Assembly (NCBI RefSeq): GCF_043290135.1
Contig: NC_134707.1
Coordinates: 135,409,319-135,473,318 of the forward strand
Direction: 5' to 3'
DNA: 64,000 bases
Source: Rhipicephalus microplus
Lineage: Eukaryota; Arthropoda; Arachnida; Ixodida; Ixodidae
A program made the translations under genes and the position numbers. Below, in pieces: positions 48,101 through 60,768 of the stretch. Below the pieces are notes generated by a model. It ran no database searches and was not told the origin of the DNA. It saw only the letters and a list, made by a program, of their open reading frames with translations. The stretch's first letter is position 1, and every line of letters begins with the position of its first letter.

Positions 48101-51100
48101 AGTTTTCTAGTTGCGGAGTCTGTAGTTGTGGAGTTTTTAGTTGTGGAGTTTCTATTTGTGGATTTTCTAGCTGTGGAGTTTCTAGTTGCGGAGTTTCTAG
48201 TTGCAGAGTTTCTAGTTGCGGAATTTCTAGCTGTGGAGTTTCTAGTTGCGGAGTTGCTAGTTGCAGACTTTCTAGTTGTGGAGTTTCTAGTTGTGGAGTT
48301 TGTAGTTGCGGAGTACTAGTTGTGGAGTTTCTAGTTGTGGAGTTTCTAGTTGTAGAGTTTCTAGTGGTGGAGTTTCAAGATGCGGAATTGATAGGTGTGG
48401 AGTTTCTAGTTGTGGAGTTTCTAGTTGTCGGGTTTCTAGTTGCGGAGTTTTTGATGTGGAGTCTCTGGTTGTGGAGTCTCTAGTTGTGGAGTTTCTAGTT
48501 GCAGTGCTTCTAGTTGCGGAGTTTCTAGTAGTGGAGTCTGTAGCTGTGGAGTCTGCAGTTGTGGAGTTTCTTGTTGTGGAGTTTTTAGTTAAGGAGTCTC
48601 TCGTTGTGAAGTTTCTAGTTGCGAAGTTTTTAGTTGTCGAGTTTCTAGTTGCAAAGTCTCAAGTTGTGGAGTTTCTAGCTGCTGATTTTCCAGTGGCTGA
48701 GTTTCTAGTTGTGGAGTTTCTAGTTGTGGAGTTTGTAGTTGTGGAGTCTCTAGTTGTGGAGTTTCTAGTTAAGGAGTTTCTAGTCGCGAAGTGTCAAGTT
48801 GTGGAGTTTATAGTTGTGGAGTTTCTAGTTGTTGAAATCCTAGCTGTGGAGTTTCTGCTTATGGAATCTCTAGTCATGGAGTTTCTAGTTCTGGATTTTT
48901 AGTTGTGGAGTTTTTAGTTGTGGAGTTTCCTGTTGTGGAGTTTCTAGTTGTGAAGTTTCTATTTGCGGATTTTCTAGTTGCGGAGTTTCTAGTTGCGGAG
49001 CTTCTAGTTGTGTAGTTTCTAGTTGGGAAGTTTCTACTTGAGTTTATAGTTGTGAATTTTCTAGTTGCAGAGTTTCGTGTTGCAGAGTTTCAAGTTGTGG
49101 AGTTTCTAGTTGCGGAGTCTATGGTTGTGGAGTTTCTAGTTGTGGAGTTTCTAGCTGTGGAGTTTCTAGTTGCAGAGTCTCTAGTTGTGCAGGCTCTAGT
49201 TGTGGAGTCTCTAGTTCTGAAGTTTCTAGTTGTGGAGTTTATAGTTGTGGAGTTTCTAGCTGTGGAGTTTCTAGTTGCGGAGTTTCTAGTTGCAGAGTTT
49301 ATAGTTGTGGAGTTTCAAGATGCGGAATTGATAGGTGTGGAGTTTCTAGTTGTGGAGTTTCTAGTTGTCGGGTTTCTAGTTGCGGAGTTTTTGATGTGGA
49401 GTCCCTGGTTGTGGAGTCTCTAGTTGTGGAGTTTCTAGTTGCAGAGTTTCTAGTGGCGGAGTTTCTAGTCATGGAGTTTCTAGTTGTGGAGTTTCTATTT
49501 GCGGATTTTCTAGTTGCGGAGTTTCTAGTTCCGGAGCTTCTAGTTGTGTAGTTTCTAGTTGGGAAGTTTCTACTTGAGTTTATAGTTGTGGAATTTCTAG
49601 TTGCAGAGTTTCGTGTTGCAGAGTTTCAAGTTGTGGAGTTTCTAGTTGAGGAGTCTATAGTTGTGGAGTTTCTAGCTGTGGAGTTTCTAGCTGTGGTGTT
49701 TCTAGTTGCAGAGTCTCTAGTTGTGCAGGCTCTAGTTGTGGAGTCTCTATTTCTGAAGTTTCTAGTTGTGGAGTTTATAGTTGTGGAGTTTCTAGCTGTG
49801 GAGTTTCTAGTTGCGGAGTTTCTAGTTGCAGAGTTTCTAGTTTTGGAGTTTCTAGTTGTGGAGTTTCTATTTGTGGATTTTCTAGCTGTAGAGTCTCTAG
49901 TTCTGGAGTTTCTAGTTGTGGAGTTTATAGTTGTGGAGTTTCTAGCTGAGGAGTTTCAAGATGCGGAATTGATAGGTGTGGAGTTTAGAGTTGTGGAGTT
50001 TCTAGTTGTCAGGTTTCTAGTTGTGGAGTTTTTGTTGTGGAGTCTCTAGTTGTGGAGTCTCTAGTTGAGGAGTTTCAATTTGCAGAGTTTCTAGTTGAGG
50101 AGTTTCTAGTTGCGGAGTTTCTAGTTGTGGAATTTGTAGTTGCGGAGTTTTTCGATGTGGAGTTTCTAGTTGGGAAGTTTCTAGTTGTGGATTTTCTAGT
50201 TGTGGAGTTTCTAGTTGTGTAGTTTCTAGTTGAGAAGTTTCTACGTGAGTTTATAGTTGTGGATTTTCTAGTTGCAGAACTAAGAATTGCAGAGTTTCAA
50301 GTTTTGGAGTTTCTAGTGGCGGAGTCTCTAGTTGTGGAGTCTCTAGTTGTGGAATTTGTAGTTGTGGAGTATCTAGTTGTGGTGTTTCAAGGTGTGGTGT
50401 TTCTATCTGTGGAGTTTCTACTTGTGGAGTGTTTAGTTGTGGAGTCTTTAGTTGTGGAGTCTTTAGTGTTGGAGTTGCTAGTTGTGGAGTTTCTAGTTGT
50501 GGAGTGTCTAGTTGAGGAGTTTCTAGTTGTGGAGTTTATAGGTGTGGAGTTTCTAGTTGGAGTTTTTTTTCCGAGTTTCTAGTTGTAGATTTTCTAGTTG
50601 CAGAGTTCCTACTTGTGGAGTTTCTCGTTGTGGGGTTTCTATTTGTTGAATTTCTAGCTGTGGAGTTTCTACTTATAGAATCTCTAGTTGTGGAGTTTCT
50701 AGTTGTGTAGTTCTATATGAGGAAATTCTAAATGTGAAGTCTCTAGTTGTGCAGTCTCTAGTTGTGGAGTTTCTAGTTGTGGAGTTTTTAGTTGTGGAGT
50801 TTTTAGTTGTGGAGTTTCTTGTTGTGGAGTTTCTAGCTGTGGAGTTTCTATTTGCGGAGTTTCTAGTTGCAGAGTTTCTAGTTGTGTAGTTTCTAGTTGG
50901 GAAGATTCTACTTGAGTTTACAGTTGTGGATTTTTTAGTTGCAGAGTTTCGTGTTGCAGAGTTTCAAGAGTTGGAGTTTCTAGTTGCGGAGTCTATAGTT
51001 GGGGAGTTTTTAGTTGTGGAGTTTCTAGCTGTGGAGTTTCTAGTTGCAGAGTCTCTAGTTGTGCAGGCTCTAGTTGTGGAGTCTCTAGTTCTGGAGTTTG

Positions 51101-54100
51101 TAGTTGTGGAGTTTATGGTTGTGGAGTTTCTAGCTGTGGAGTTTCTAGCTGTGGAGTTTCTAGTCGTGGAGTTTCTAGTTGCAGGGTCTCTAGTTGTGCA
51201 GGCTCTAGTTGTGGAGTCTCTAGTTCTTGTGTTTTTAGTTGTCGGGTTTCTAGTTGCGGAGTTTTTGATGTGGAGTCCCTGGTTGTGGAGTCTCTAGTTG
51301 TGGAGTTTCTAGTTGCAGAGTTTCTAGTTGCAGAGTTTCTAGTTGTGGAGTCTGTAGTTGTGGAGTCTGCAGTTGTGGAGTTTCTAGTTGCGAAGTTTCT
51401 AGTTGTCGAGTTTCTAGTTGCAAAGTCTCAAGTTGTGGAGTTTCTAGCTGTGGAGTTTCCATTTGCGGAGATTCTTGTTGTGAAGTTTCTAGTTGTGGAT
51501 TTTCTAGTTGCGGAGTTTCTAGTTGTGTAGTTTCTAGTTGGGAAGATTCTACTTGAGTTTACAGTTGTGGATTTTTTTCAATGCAGAGTTTCGTGTTGCA
51601 GAGTTTCAAGAGTTGGAGTTTCTAGTTGCGGAGTCTATAGTTGTGGAGTTTTTAGTTGTGGAGTTTCTAGCTGTGGAGTTTCCAGTTGCAGAGTCTCTAG
51701 TTGTGCAGGCTCAAGTTGTGGAGTTTATAGTTGTGGAGTTTCTTGTGTGGAATTCGTAGTTGTGGGGTTCGTAGTTGTCGGGTTTCTAGTTGCGGAGTTT
51801 CTAGTCGTGGAGTTTCTAGTTGCAGAGTCTCTAGTTGTGCAGGCTGTAGTTGTGGAGTCTCTAGTTGTGGAGTTTCTGGTTGTGGAGTTTATAGTTGTGG
51901 AGTTTCTAGCTGTGGAGTTTCTATTTGCGGAGTTTCTAGTTGCAGAGTTTCTAGTTGTGGAGTTTCTAGTTGTGGAGTTTCTAGTTGCGGAGTTTTCTAG
52001 TTGCGGAGTCTGTAGTTGTGGAGTTTCTAGTTGTGCAGTTTCTATTTGTGGATTTTCTAGCTGTGGAGTTTCTAGTTGCGGAGTTTTTAGTTGCAGAGTT
52101 TTTAGTTGCTGAATTTCTAGCTGCGGAGTTTCTAGTTGCGGATTTTCTAGTTGCGGAGTTTCTAGTTGCGGAGCTTCTAGTTGTGTAGTTTCTAGTTGGG
52201 AAGTTTCTACTTGAGTTTATAGTTGTGGATTTTCTAGTTGCAGAGTTTCGTGTTGCAGAGTTTCAAGTTGTGGAGTTTCTTGTTTCGGAGTCTATTGTTG
52301 TGGAGTTTCTAGTTGTGGAGTTTCTAGCTGTGGAGTTTCTAGTTGCAGAGTCTCTAGTTGTGGAGTCTCTAGTTCTGGTGTTTCTAGTTGTGGAGTTTAT
52401 AGTTGTGGAGTTTCTAGCTGTGGAGTTTCTAGTTGTGGAGTTTCTATTTGTGGATTTTCTAGCTGTGGAGTTTCTAGTTGCGGAGTTTCTAGTTGCAGAG
52501 TTTCTAGTTGCGGAATATCTAGCTGTGGAGTTTCTAGTTGCGGAGTTTCTAGTTACAGACTTTCTAGTTGTGGAGTTTCTAGTTGTGGAGTTTGTAGTTG
52601 CACAGTAGTAGTTGTAGAGTTTTTAGTTGTGGAATTTGTAGTTGTGGAGTATCTAGTTGTGGTGTTTCAAGTTGTGGAGTTTCTAGTTATGGAGTTTATA
52701 GTTGCGGAGTTTCTAGTTGGTGAGTTTCTAGTTGCCGTGTTTTTAAATGCGAAGTCTCAAGTTGTGGTGTTTCTATCTGTGGAGTTTGTAGTTGTAGAGT
52801 CTCTAGTTGTGGAGTTCCTAGTTGTGGAGTTTCTAGTTGTGGAGTGTCTAGTTGCGGAGTTTCTGGTTTTAGAGTTTCTAGGTGTTCAGTTTCTAGTTGG
52901 AGTTTTAGTTTTCGAGTTTCTAGTTGTAGATTTTTTAGTTGCAGAGTTTCTAGTTGTGGAGTTTCTAGTTGTGGGGTTTCTAGTTGTTGAAATCCTAGCT
53001 GTGGAGTTTCTGCTTATGGAATCTCTAGTCATGGAGTTTCTAGTTCTGGATTTTTAGTTGTGGAGTTTTTAGTTGTGGAGTTTCCTGTTGTGGAGTTTCT
53101 AGTTGTGAAGTTTCTATTTGCGGATTTTCTAGTTGCGGAGTTTCTAGTTGCGGAGCTTCTAGTTGTGTAGTTTCTAGTTGGGAAGTTTCTACTTGAGTTT
53201 ATAGTTGTGAATTTTCTAGTTGCAGAGTTTCGTGTTGCAGAGTTTCAAGTTGTGGAGTTTCTAGTTGCGGAGTCTATGGTTGTGGAGTTTCTAGTTGTGG
53301 AGTTTCTAGCTGTGGAGTTTCTAGTTGCAGAGTCTCTAGTTGTGCAGGCTCTAGTTGTGGAGTCTCTAGTTCTGAAGTTTCTAGTTGTGGAGTTTATAGT
53401 TGTGGAGTTTCTAGCTGTGGAGTTTCTAGTTGCGGAGTTTCTAGTTGCAGAGTTTATAGTTGTGGAGTTTTTAGCTGTGGAGTTTCTATTTGCGGAGTTT
53501 CTATTTGCGGAGTTTCTAGTCGGGGAGTTTCTAGTTGTGGAGTTAGTAGTTGCGGAGTTTCTAGTTGTGGAATTTGTAGTTCTGGAGTATCTAGTTGTGG
53601 AGTTTCTTGTTGTGGAGTTTCTAGTTGTGGAGTGGCTAGTTGTGGAGTTTCAAGATGCGGAATTGATAAGTGTGGAGTTTCGAGTTGTGGAGTCTCTAGT
53701 TGTGGAGTTTCTATTTGCAGAGTTTCTAGTTGAGCAGTTTCTAGTTGCGGAGTTTCTAGTTGTAGAATTTGTAGTTGCGGAGTTTTTCGATGTGGAGTTT
53801 CTAGTTGGGAAGTTTCTAGTTGTGGATTTTCTAGTTGTGGAGTTTCTAGTTGTGTAGTTTGTAGTTGGGAAGTTTCTACGTGAGTTTATAGTTGTGGATT
53901 TTCTAGTTGCAGATATAACAGTTGCAGAGTTTCAAGTTGTGGAGTTTCCAGTGGCGGAGTCTCTAGTTTTGGAGTCTCTAGTTGTGGAATTTGTAGTTGT
54001 GGAGTATCTAGTTGTGGTGTTTCAAGTTTTGGTGTTTCTATCTGTGGAGTTTCTACTTGTGGAGTCTTTAGTTGAGGAGTCTTTAGTGTTGGAGTTCCTA

Positions 54101-54718
54101 GTTGTGGAGTTTCTAGTTGTAGAGTGTCTAGTTCAGGAGTTTCTAGTTGTGGAGTTTATAAGTGTGGAGTTTCTAGTTGCCGAGTTTCTAGTTGCAAAGT
54201 CTCAATTTGTGGAGTTTCTAGTTGTGGAGTTTCTAGTTGTGGAGTTTCTGGTTGCCGAGTTTCTAGTTGGAAAGTCTCAAGTTGTGGAGTTTAGAGCTGT
54301 GGAGTTTCTAGTTGCGGAGTTTCTAGTTGTGGAGTTTCTAGTTGTGGAGTTTGTAGTTGTGGAGTCTCTAGTTGTGGAGTTTCTAGTTAAGGAGTTTCTA
54401 GTTGCGAAGTGCCAAGTTGTGGAGTTTATAGTTGTGGAGTTTCTATTGTGGAATTCGTAGTTGTGGGGTTCGTAGTTGTCGGGTTTCTAGGTACGGAGTT
54501 TCTAGTCGTGGAGTTTCTAGTTGCGGAGTCTCTAGTTGTGCAGGCTCTAGTTGTGGAGTCTCTAGTTCTGGAGTTTCTATTTATGGAGTTTATAGTTGTG
54601 GAGTTTCTAGCTGTGGAGTTTCTAGTTGCGGAGTTTCTAGTTGCAGAGTTTCTAGTTTTGGAGTTTCTAGTTGTGAAGTTTCTATTTGTGGATTTTCTAG
54701 CTGTAGAGTCTCTAGTTC

Positions 54719-57700
54719 TGGAGTTTCTAGTTGTGGAGTTTATAGTTGTGGAGTTTCTAGCTGTGGAGTTTCAAGATGCGGAATTGATAGGTGTGGAGTT
54801 TAGAGTTGTGGAGTTTCTAGTTGTCGGGTTTCTAGTTGCGGAGTTTTTGTTGTGGAGTCTCTAGTTGTGGAGTCTCTAGTTGAGGAGTATCAATTTGCAG
54901 AGTTTCTAGTTGAGGAGTTTCTAGTTGCGGAGTTTCTAGTTGTGGAATTTGTAGTTGCGGAGTTTCTCGATGTGGAGTTTCTAGTTGGGAAGTTTCTAGT
55001 TGTGGATTTTCTAGTTGTGGAGTTTCTAGTTGTGTAGTTTCTAGTTGAGAAGTTTCTACGTGAGTTTATAGTTGTGGATTTTCTAGTTGCAGAATTAAGA
55101 ATTGCAGAGTTTCAAGTTTTGGAGTTTCTAGTGGCGGAGTCTCTAGTTGTGGAGTCTCTAGTTGTGGAATTTGTAGTTGTGGAGTATCTAGTTGTGGTGT
55201 TTCAAGGTGTGGTGTTTCTATCTGTGGAGTTTCTACTTGTGGAGTGTTTAGTTGTGGAGTCTTTAGTTGTGGAGTCTTTAGTGTTGGAGTTGCTAGTTGT
55301 GGAGTTTCTAGTTGTGGAGTGTCTAGTTGAGGAGTTTCTAGTTGTGGAGTTTATAGGTGTGGAGTTTCTAGTTGGAGTTTTTTTTCCGAGTTTCTAGTTG
55401 TAGATTTTCTAGTTGCAGAGTTCCTACTTGTGGAGTTTCTCGTTGTGGGGTTTCTATTTGTTGAATTTCTAGCTTTGGAGTTTCTACTTATAGAATCTCT
55501 AGTTGTGGAGTTTCTGGTTGTGTAGTTCTATATGAGGAAATTCTAAATGTGAAGTCTCTAGTTGTGCAGTCTCTAGTTGTGGAGTTTCTAGTTGTGGAGT
55601 TTTTAGTTGTGGAGTTTTTAGTTGTAGAGTTTCTTGTTGTGGAGTTTCTAGTTGTGAAGTTTCTAGCTGTGGATTTTCTAGTTGCGGAGTTTCTAGTTGT
55701 GTAGTTTCTAGTTGGGAAGATTCTACTTGAGTTTACAGTTGTGGATTTTTTAGTTGCAGAGTTTCGTGTTGCAGAGTTTCAAGAGTTGGAGTTTCTAGTT
55801 GCGGAGTCTATAGTTGTGGAGTTTTTAGTTGTGGAGTTTCTAGCTGTAGAGTTTCTAGTTGCAGAGTCTCTAGTTGTGCAGGCTCTAGTTGTGGAGTCTC
55901 TAGTTCTGGAGTTTGTAGTTGTGGAGTTTATGGTTGTGGAGTTTCTAGCTGTGGAGTTTCTAGCTGTGGAGTTTCTAGTCGTGGAGTTTCTAGTTGCAGG
56001 GTCTCTAGTTGTGCAGGCTCTAGTTGTGGAGTCTCTAGTTCTTGTGTTTTTAGTTGCGGAGTTTAGAGTTGTGGAGTATCTAGCTGTGGAGTTTCTAGTT
56101 GTGGAGTTTCTAGTTGCAGAGTTTCTAGTTGTGGAGTTTCTAGTTGTAGAGTTTCTAGTTGCGGAGTTTTCTAGTTGCGGAGTCTGTAGTTGTGGAGTTT
56201 CTAGTTGTGGAGTTTCTATTTGTGAATGTTCTAGCTGTGGAGTTTCTAGTTGCGGAGTTTCTAGTTGCAGAGTTTCTAGTTGCGGAATTTCTAGCCGTGG
56301 AGTTTCTAGTTGCGGAGTTTCTAGTTGCAGACTTTCTAGTTGTGGAGTTTCCAGTTGTGGAGTTTGTAGTTGAGGAGTACTAGTTGTGGAGTTTCTAGTT
56401 GTGGAGTTTCTAGTTGTGGAGTTTCTATTTGTGGAGTTTCTAGTGGTGGAGTTTCAAGATGCGGAATTGATAGGTGTGGAGTTTCAGTTGTGGAGTTTTT
56501 AGTTGTCGGGTTTCTAGTTGCGGAGTTTTTGATGTGGAGTCCCTGGTTGTGGAGTCTCTAGTTGTGGAGTTTCTAGTCTAGAGTTTCTAGTTGCAGAGTT
56601 TCTAGTTGTGGAGTCTGTAGTTGTGGAGTCTGCAGTTGTGGAGTTTCTAGTTGTGGAGTTTTTAGTTAAGGAGTCTCTCGTTGTGGAGTTTCTAGTTGCG
56701 AAGTTTCTAGTTGCCGAGTTTCTAGTTGCAAAGTCTCAAGTTGTGGAGTTTCTAGCTGTGAAGTTTCCATTTGCGGAGATTCTTGTTGTGAAGTTTCTAG
56801 TTGTGGATTTTCTAGTTGCGGAGTTTCTAGTTGTGTAGTTTCTAGTTGGGAAGATTCTACTTGAGTTTACAGTTGTGGATTTTTTTCAATGCAGAGTTTC
56901 GTGTTGCAGAGTTTCAAGAGTTGGAGTTTCTAGTTGCGGAGTCTATAGTTGTGGAGTTTTTAGTTGTGGAGTTTCTAGCTGTGGAGTTTCCAGTTGCAGA
57001 GTCTCTAGTTGTGCAGGCTCAAGTTGTGGAGTTTATAGTTGTGGAGTTTCTTGTGTGGAATTCGTAGTTGTGGGGTTCGTAGTTGTCGGGTTTCTAGTTG
57101 CGGAGTTTCTAGTCGTGGAGTTTCTAGTTGCAGAGTCTCTAGCTGTGCAGGCTGTAGTTGTGGAGTCTCTAGTTGTGGAGTTTCTGGTTGTGGAGTCTAT
57201 AGTTGTGGAGTTTCTAGCTGTGGAGTTTCTATTTGCGGAGTTTCTAGTTGCAGAGTTTCTAGTTGTGGAGTTTCTAGTTGTGGAGTTTCTAGTTGCGGAG
57301 TTTTCTAGTTGCGGAGTCTGTAGTTGTGGAGATTCTAGTTGTGCAGTTTCTATTTGTGGATTTTCTAGCTGTGGAGTTTCTAGTTGCGGAGTTTTTAGTT
57401 GCAGAGTTTTTAGTTGCTGAATTTCTAGCTGTGGAGTTTCTAGTTGCGGATTTTCTAGTTGCGGAGTTTCTAGTTGCGGAGCTTCTAGTTGTGTAGTTTC
57501 TAGTTGGGAAGTTTCTACTTGAGTTTATAGTTGTGGATTTTCTAGTTGCAGAGTTTCGTGTTGCAGAGTTTCAAGTTGTGGAGTTTCTAGTTGCGGAGTC
57601 TATTGTTGTGGAGTTTCTAGTTGTGGAGTTTCTAGCTGTGGAGTTTCTAGTTGCAGAGTCTCTAGTTTTGCAGGCTCTAGTTGTGGAGTCTCTAGTTCTG

Positions 57701-57743
57701 GTGTTTCTAGTTGTGGAGTTTATAGTTGTGCAGTTTCTAGCTG
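54719..57743 (+). repeat. 3,025-bp tandem repeat, copy 1 within the second 16-kb copy
   Basis: This is the 15,595-bp-shifted descendant of 39124-42148. It shares that copy's private variants, for example TAGCTGTAGAG near 55846, so it descends from copy 1 and not copy 2. Confidence 0.88.
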
Positions 57744-60700
57744 TGGAGTTTCTAGTTGTGGAGTTTATAGTTGTGGAGTTTCTAGCTGTGGAGTTTCAAG
57801 ATGCGGAATTGATAGGTGTGGAGTTTAGAGTTGTGGAGTTTCTAGTTGTCGGGTTTCTAGTTGCGGAGTTTTTGTTGTGGAGTCTCTAGTTGTGGAGTCT
57901 CTAGTAGAGGAGTTTCAATTTGCAGAGTTTCTAGTTGAGGAGTTTCTAGTTGCGGAGTTTCTAGTTGTGGAATTTGTAGTTGTGGAGTTTCTCGATGTGG
58001 AGTTTCTAGTTGGGAAGTTTCTAGTTGTGGATTTTCTAGTTGTGGAGTTTCTAGTTGTGTAGTTTCTAGTTGAGAAGTTTCTACGTGAGTTTATAGTTGT
58101 GGATTTTCTAGTTGCAGAATTAAGAATTGCAGAGTTTCAAGTTTTGGAGTTTCTAGTGGCGGAGTCTCTAGTTGTGGAGTCTCTAGTTGTGGAATTTGTA
58201 GTTGTGGAGTATCTAGTTGTGGTGTTTCAAGGTGTGGTGTTTCTATCTGTGGAGTTTCTACTTGTGGAGTGTTTAGTTGTGGAGTCTTTAGTTGTGGAGT
58301 CTTTAGTGTTGGAGTTGCTAGTTGTGGAGTTTCTAGTTGTGGAGTGTCTAGTTGAGGAGTTTCTAGTTGTGGAGTTTATAGGTTTGGAGTTTCTAGTTGG
58401 AGTTTTTTTTCCGAGTTTCTAGTTGTAGATTTTCTAGTTGCAGAGTTCCTACTTGTGGAGTTTCTCGTTGTGGGGTTTCTATTTGTTGAATTTCTAGCTT
58501 TGGAGTTTCTACTTATAGAATCTCTAGTTGTGGAGTTTCTGGTTGTGTAGTTCTATATGAGGAAATTCTAAATGTGAAGTCTCTAGTTGTGCAGTCTCTA
58601 GTTGTGGAGTTTCTAGTTGTGGAGTTTTTAGTTGTGGAGTTTTTAGTTGTGGAGTTTCTTGTTGTGGAGTTTCTAGTTGTGAAATTTCTAGCTGTGGATT
58701 TTCTAGTTGCGGAGTTTCTAGTTGTGTGGTTTCTAGTTGGGAAGATTCTACTTGAGTTTACAGTTGTGGATTTTTTAGTTGCAGAGTTTCGTGTTGCAGA
58801 GTTTCAAGAGTTGGAGTTTCTAGTTGCGGAGTCTATAGTTGTGGAGTTTTTAGTTGTGGAGTTTCTAGCTGTGGAGTTTCTAGTTGCAGAGTCTCTAGTT
58901 GTGCAGGCTCTAGTTGTGGAGTCTCTAGTTCTGGAGTTTGTAGTTGTGGAGTTTATGGTTGTGGAGTTTCTAGCTGTGGAGTTTCTAGCTGTGGAGTTTC
59001 TAGTCGTGGAGTTTCTAGTTGCAGGGTCTCTAGTTGTGCAGGCTCTAGTTGTGGAGTCTCTAGTTCTTGTGTTTTTAGTTGTGGAGTTTAGAGTTGTGGA
59101 GTATCTAGCTGTGGAGTTTCTAGTTGTGGAGTTTCTAGTTGCAGAGTTTCTAGTTGTGGAGTTTCTAGTTGTAGAGTTTCTAGTTGCGGAGTTTTCTAGT
59201 TGCGGAGTCTGTAGTTGTGGAGTTTGTAGTTGTGGAGTTTCTATTTGTGAATGTTCTAGCTGTGGAGTTTCTAGTTGCGGAGTTTCTAGTTGCAGAGTTT
59301 CTAGTTGCGGAATTTCTAGCCATGGAGTTTCTAGTTGCGGAGTTTCTAGTTGCAGACTTTCTAGTTGTGGAGTTTCCAGTTGTGGAGTTTGTAGTTGCGG
59401 AGTACTAGTTGTGGAGTTTCTAGTTGTGGAGTTTCTAGTTGTGGAGTTTCTATTTGTGGAGTTTCTAGTGGTGGAGTTTCAAGATGCGGAATTGATAGGT
59501 GTGGAGTTTCAGTTGTGGAGTTTCTAGTTGTCGGGTTTCTAGTTGCGGAGTTTTTGATGTGGAGTCCCTGGTTGTGGAGTCTCTAGTTGTGGAGTTTCTA
59601 GTCTAGAGTTTCTAGTTGCAGAGTTTCTAGTCGTGGAGTCTGTAGTTGTGGAGTCTGCAGTTGTGGAGTTTCTAGTTGTGGAGTTTTTAGTTAAGGAGTC
59701 TCTCGTTGTGGAGTTTCTAGTTGCGAAGTTTCTAGTTGCCGAGTTTCTAGTTGCAAAGTCTCAAGTTGTGGAGTTTCTAGCTGTGGAGTTTCCATTTGCG
59801 GAGATTCTTGTTGTGAAGTTTCTAGTTGTGGATTTTCTAGTTGCGGAGTTTCTAGTTGTGTAGTTTCTAGTTGGGAAGATTCTACTTGAGTTTACAGTTG
59901 TGGATTTTTTTCAATGCAGAGTTTCGTGTTGCAGAGTTTCAAGAGTTGGAGTTTCTAGTTGCGGAGTCTATAGTTGTGGAGTTTTTAGTTGTGGAGTTTC
60001 TAGCTGTGGAGTTTCCAGTTGCAGAGTCTCTAGTTGTGCAGGCTCAAGTTGTGGAGTTTATAGTTGTGGAGTTTCTTGTGTGGAATTCGTAGTTGTGGGG
60101 TTCGTAGTTGTCGGGTTTCTAGTTGCGGAGTTTCTAGTCGTGGAGTTTCTAGTTGCAGAGTCTCTAGCTGTGCAGGCTGTAGTTGTGGAGTCTCTAGTTG
60201 TGGAGTTTCTGGTTGTGGAGTTTATAGTTGTGGAGTTTCTAGCTGTGGAGTTTCTATTTGCGGAGTTTCTAGTTGCAGAGTTTCTAGTTGTGGAGTTTCT
60301 AGTTGTGGAGTTTCTAGTTGCGGAGTTTTCTAGTTGCGGAGTCTGTAGTTGTGGAGTTTCTAGTTGTGCAGTTTCTATTTGTGGATTTTCTAGCTGTGGA
60401 GTTTCTAGTTGCGGAGTTTTTAGTTGCAGAGTTTTTAGTTGCTGAATTTCTAGCTGTGGAGTTTCTAGTTGCGGATTTTCTAGTTGCGGAGTTTCTAGTT
60501 GCGGAGCTTCTAGTTGTGTAGTTTCTAGTTGGGAAGTTTCTACTTGAGTTTATAGTTGTGGATTTTCTAGTTGCAGAGTTTCGTGTTGCAGAGTTTCAAG
60601 TTGTGGAGTTTCTAGTTGCGGAGTCTATTGTTGTGGAGTTTCTAGTTGTGGAGTTTCTAGCTGTGGAGTTTCTAGTTGCAGAGTCTCTAGTTGTGCAGGC

Positions 60701-60768
60701 TCTAGTTGTGGAGTCTCTAGTTCTGGTGTTTCTAGTTGTGGAGTTTATAGTTGTGCAGTTTCTAGCTG
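57744..60768 (+). repeat. 3,025-bp tandem repeat, copy 2 within the second 16-kb copy
   Basis: This is the 15,595-bp-shifted descendant of 42149-45173. It shares private variants such as the GTTGTGTGG unit (43130/58725). One substitution distinguishes it: TTTTTCGATG near 42393 is TTTCTCGATG near 57988. Confidence 0.88.

Larger units (their letters stand above)
32780..48820 (+). repeat. 16-kb tandem duplication, copy 1
   Basis: This segment is repeated immediately downstream from 48821. The offset is 16,041 bp up to about 34790, then 15,595 bp for the rest because copy 2 lacks 446 bp. The shared start is the variant unit containing gttgaaatcct (32790 and 48831). The segment contains the tail of the first 4.6-kb repeat, the whole second 4.6-kb repeat and both 3,025-bp repeats, so those duplications already existed when the 16-kb segment was copied. 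The junction with copy 2 keeps the 15-bp register, which fits unequal exchange between homologous units. Confidence 0.9.
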
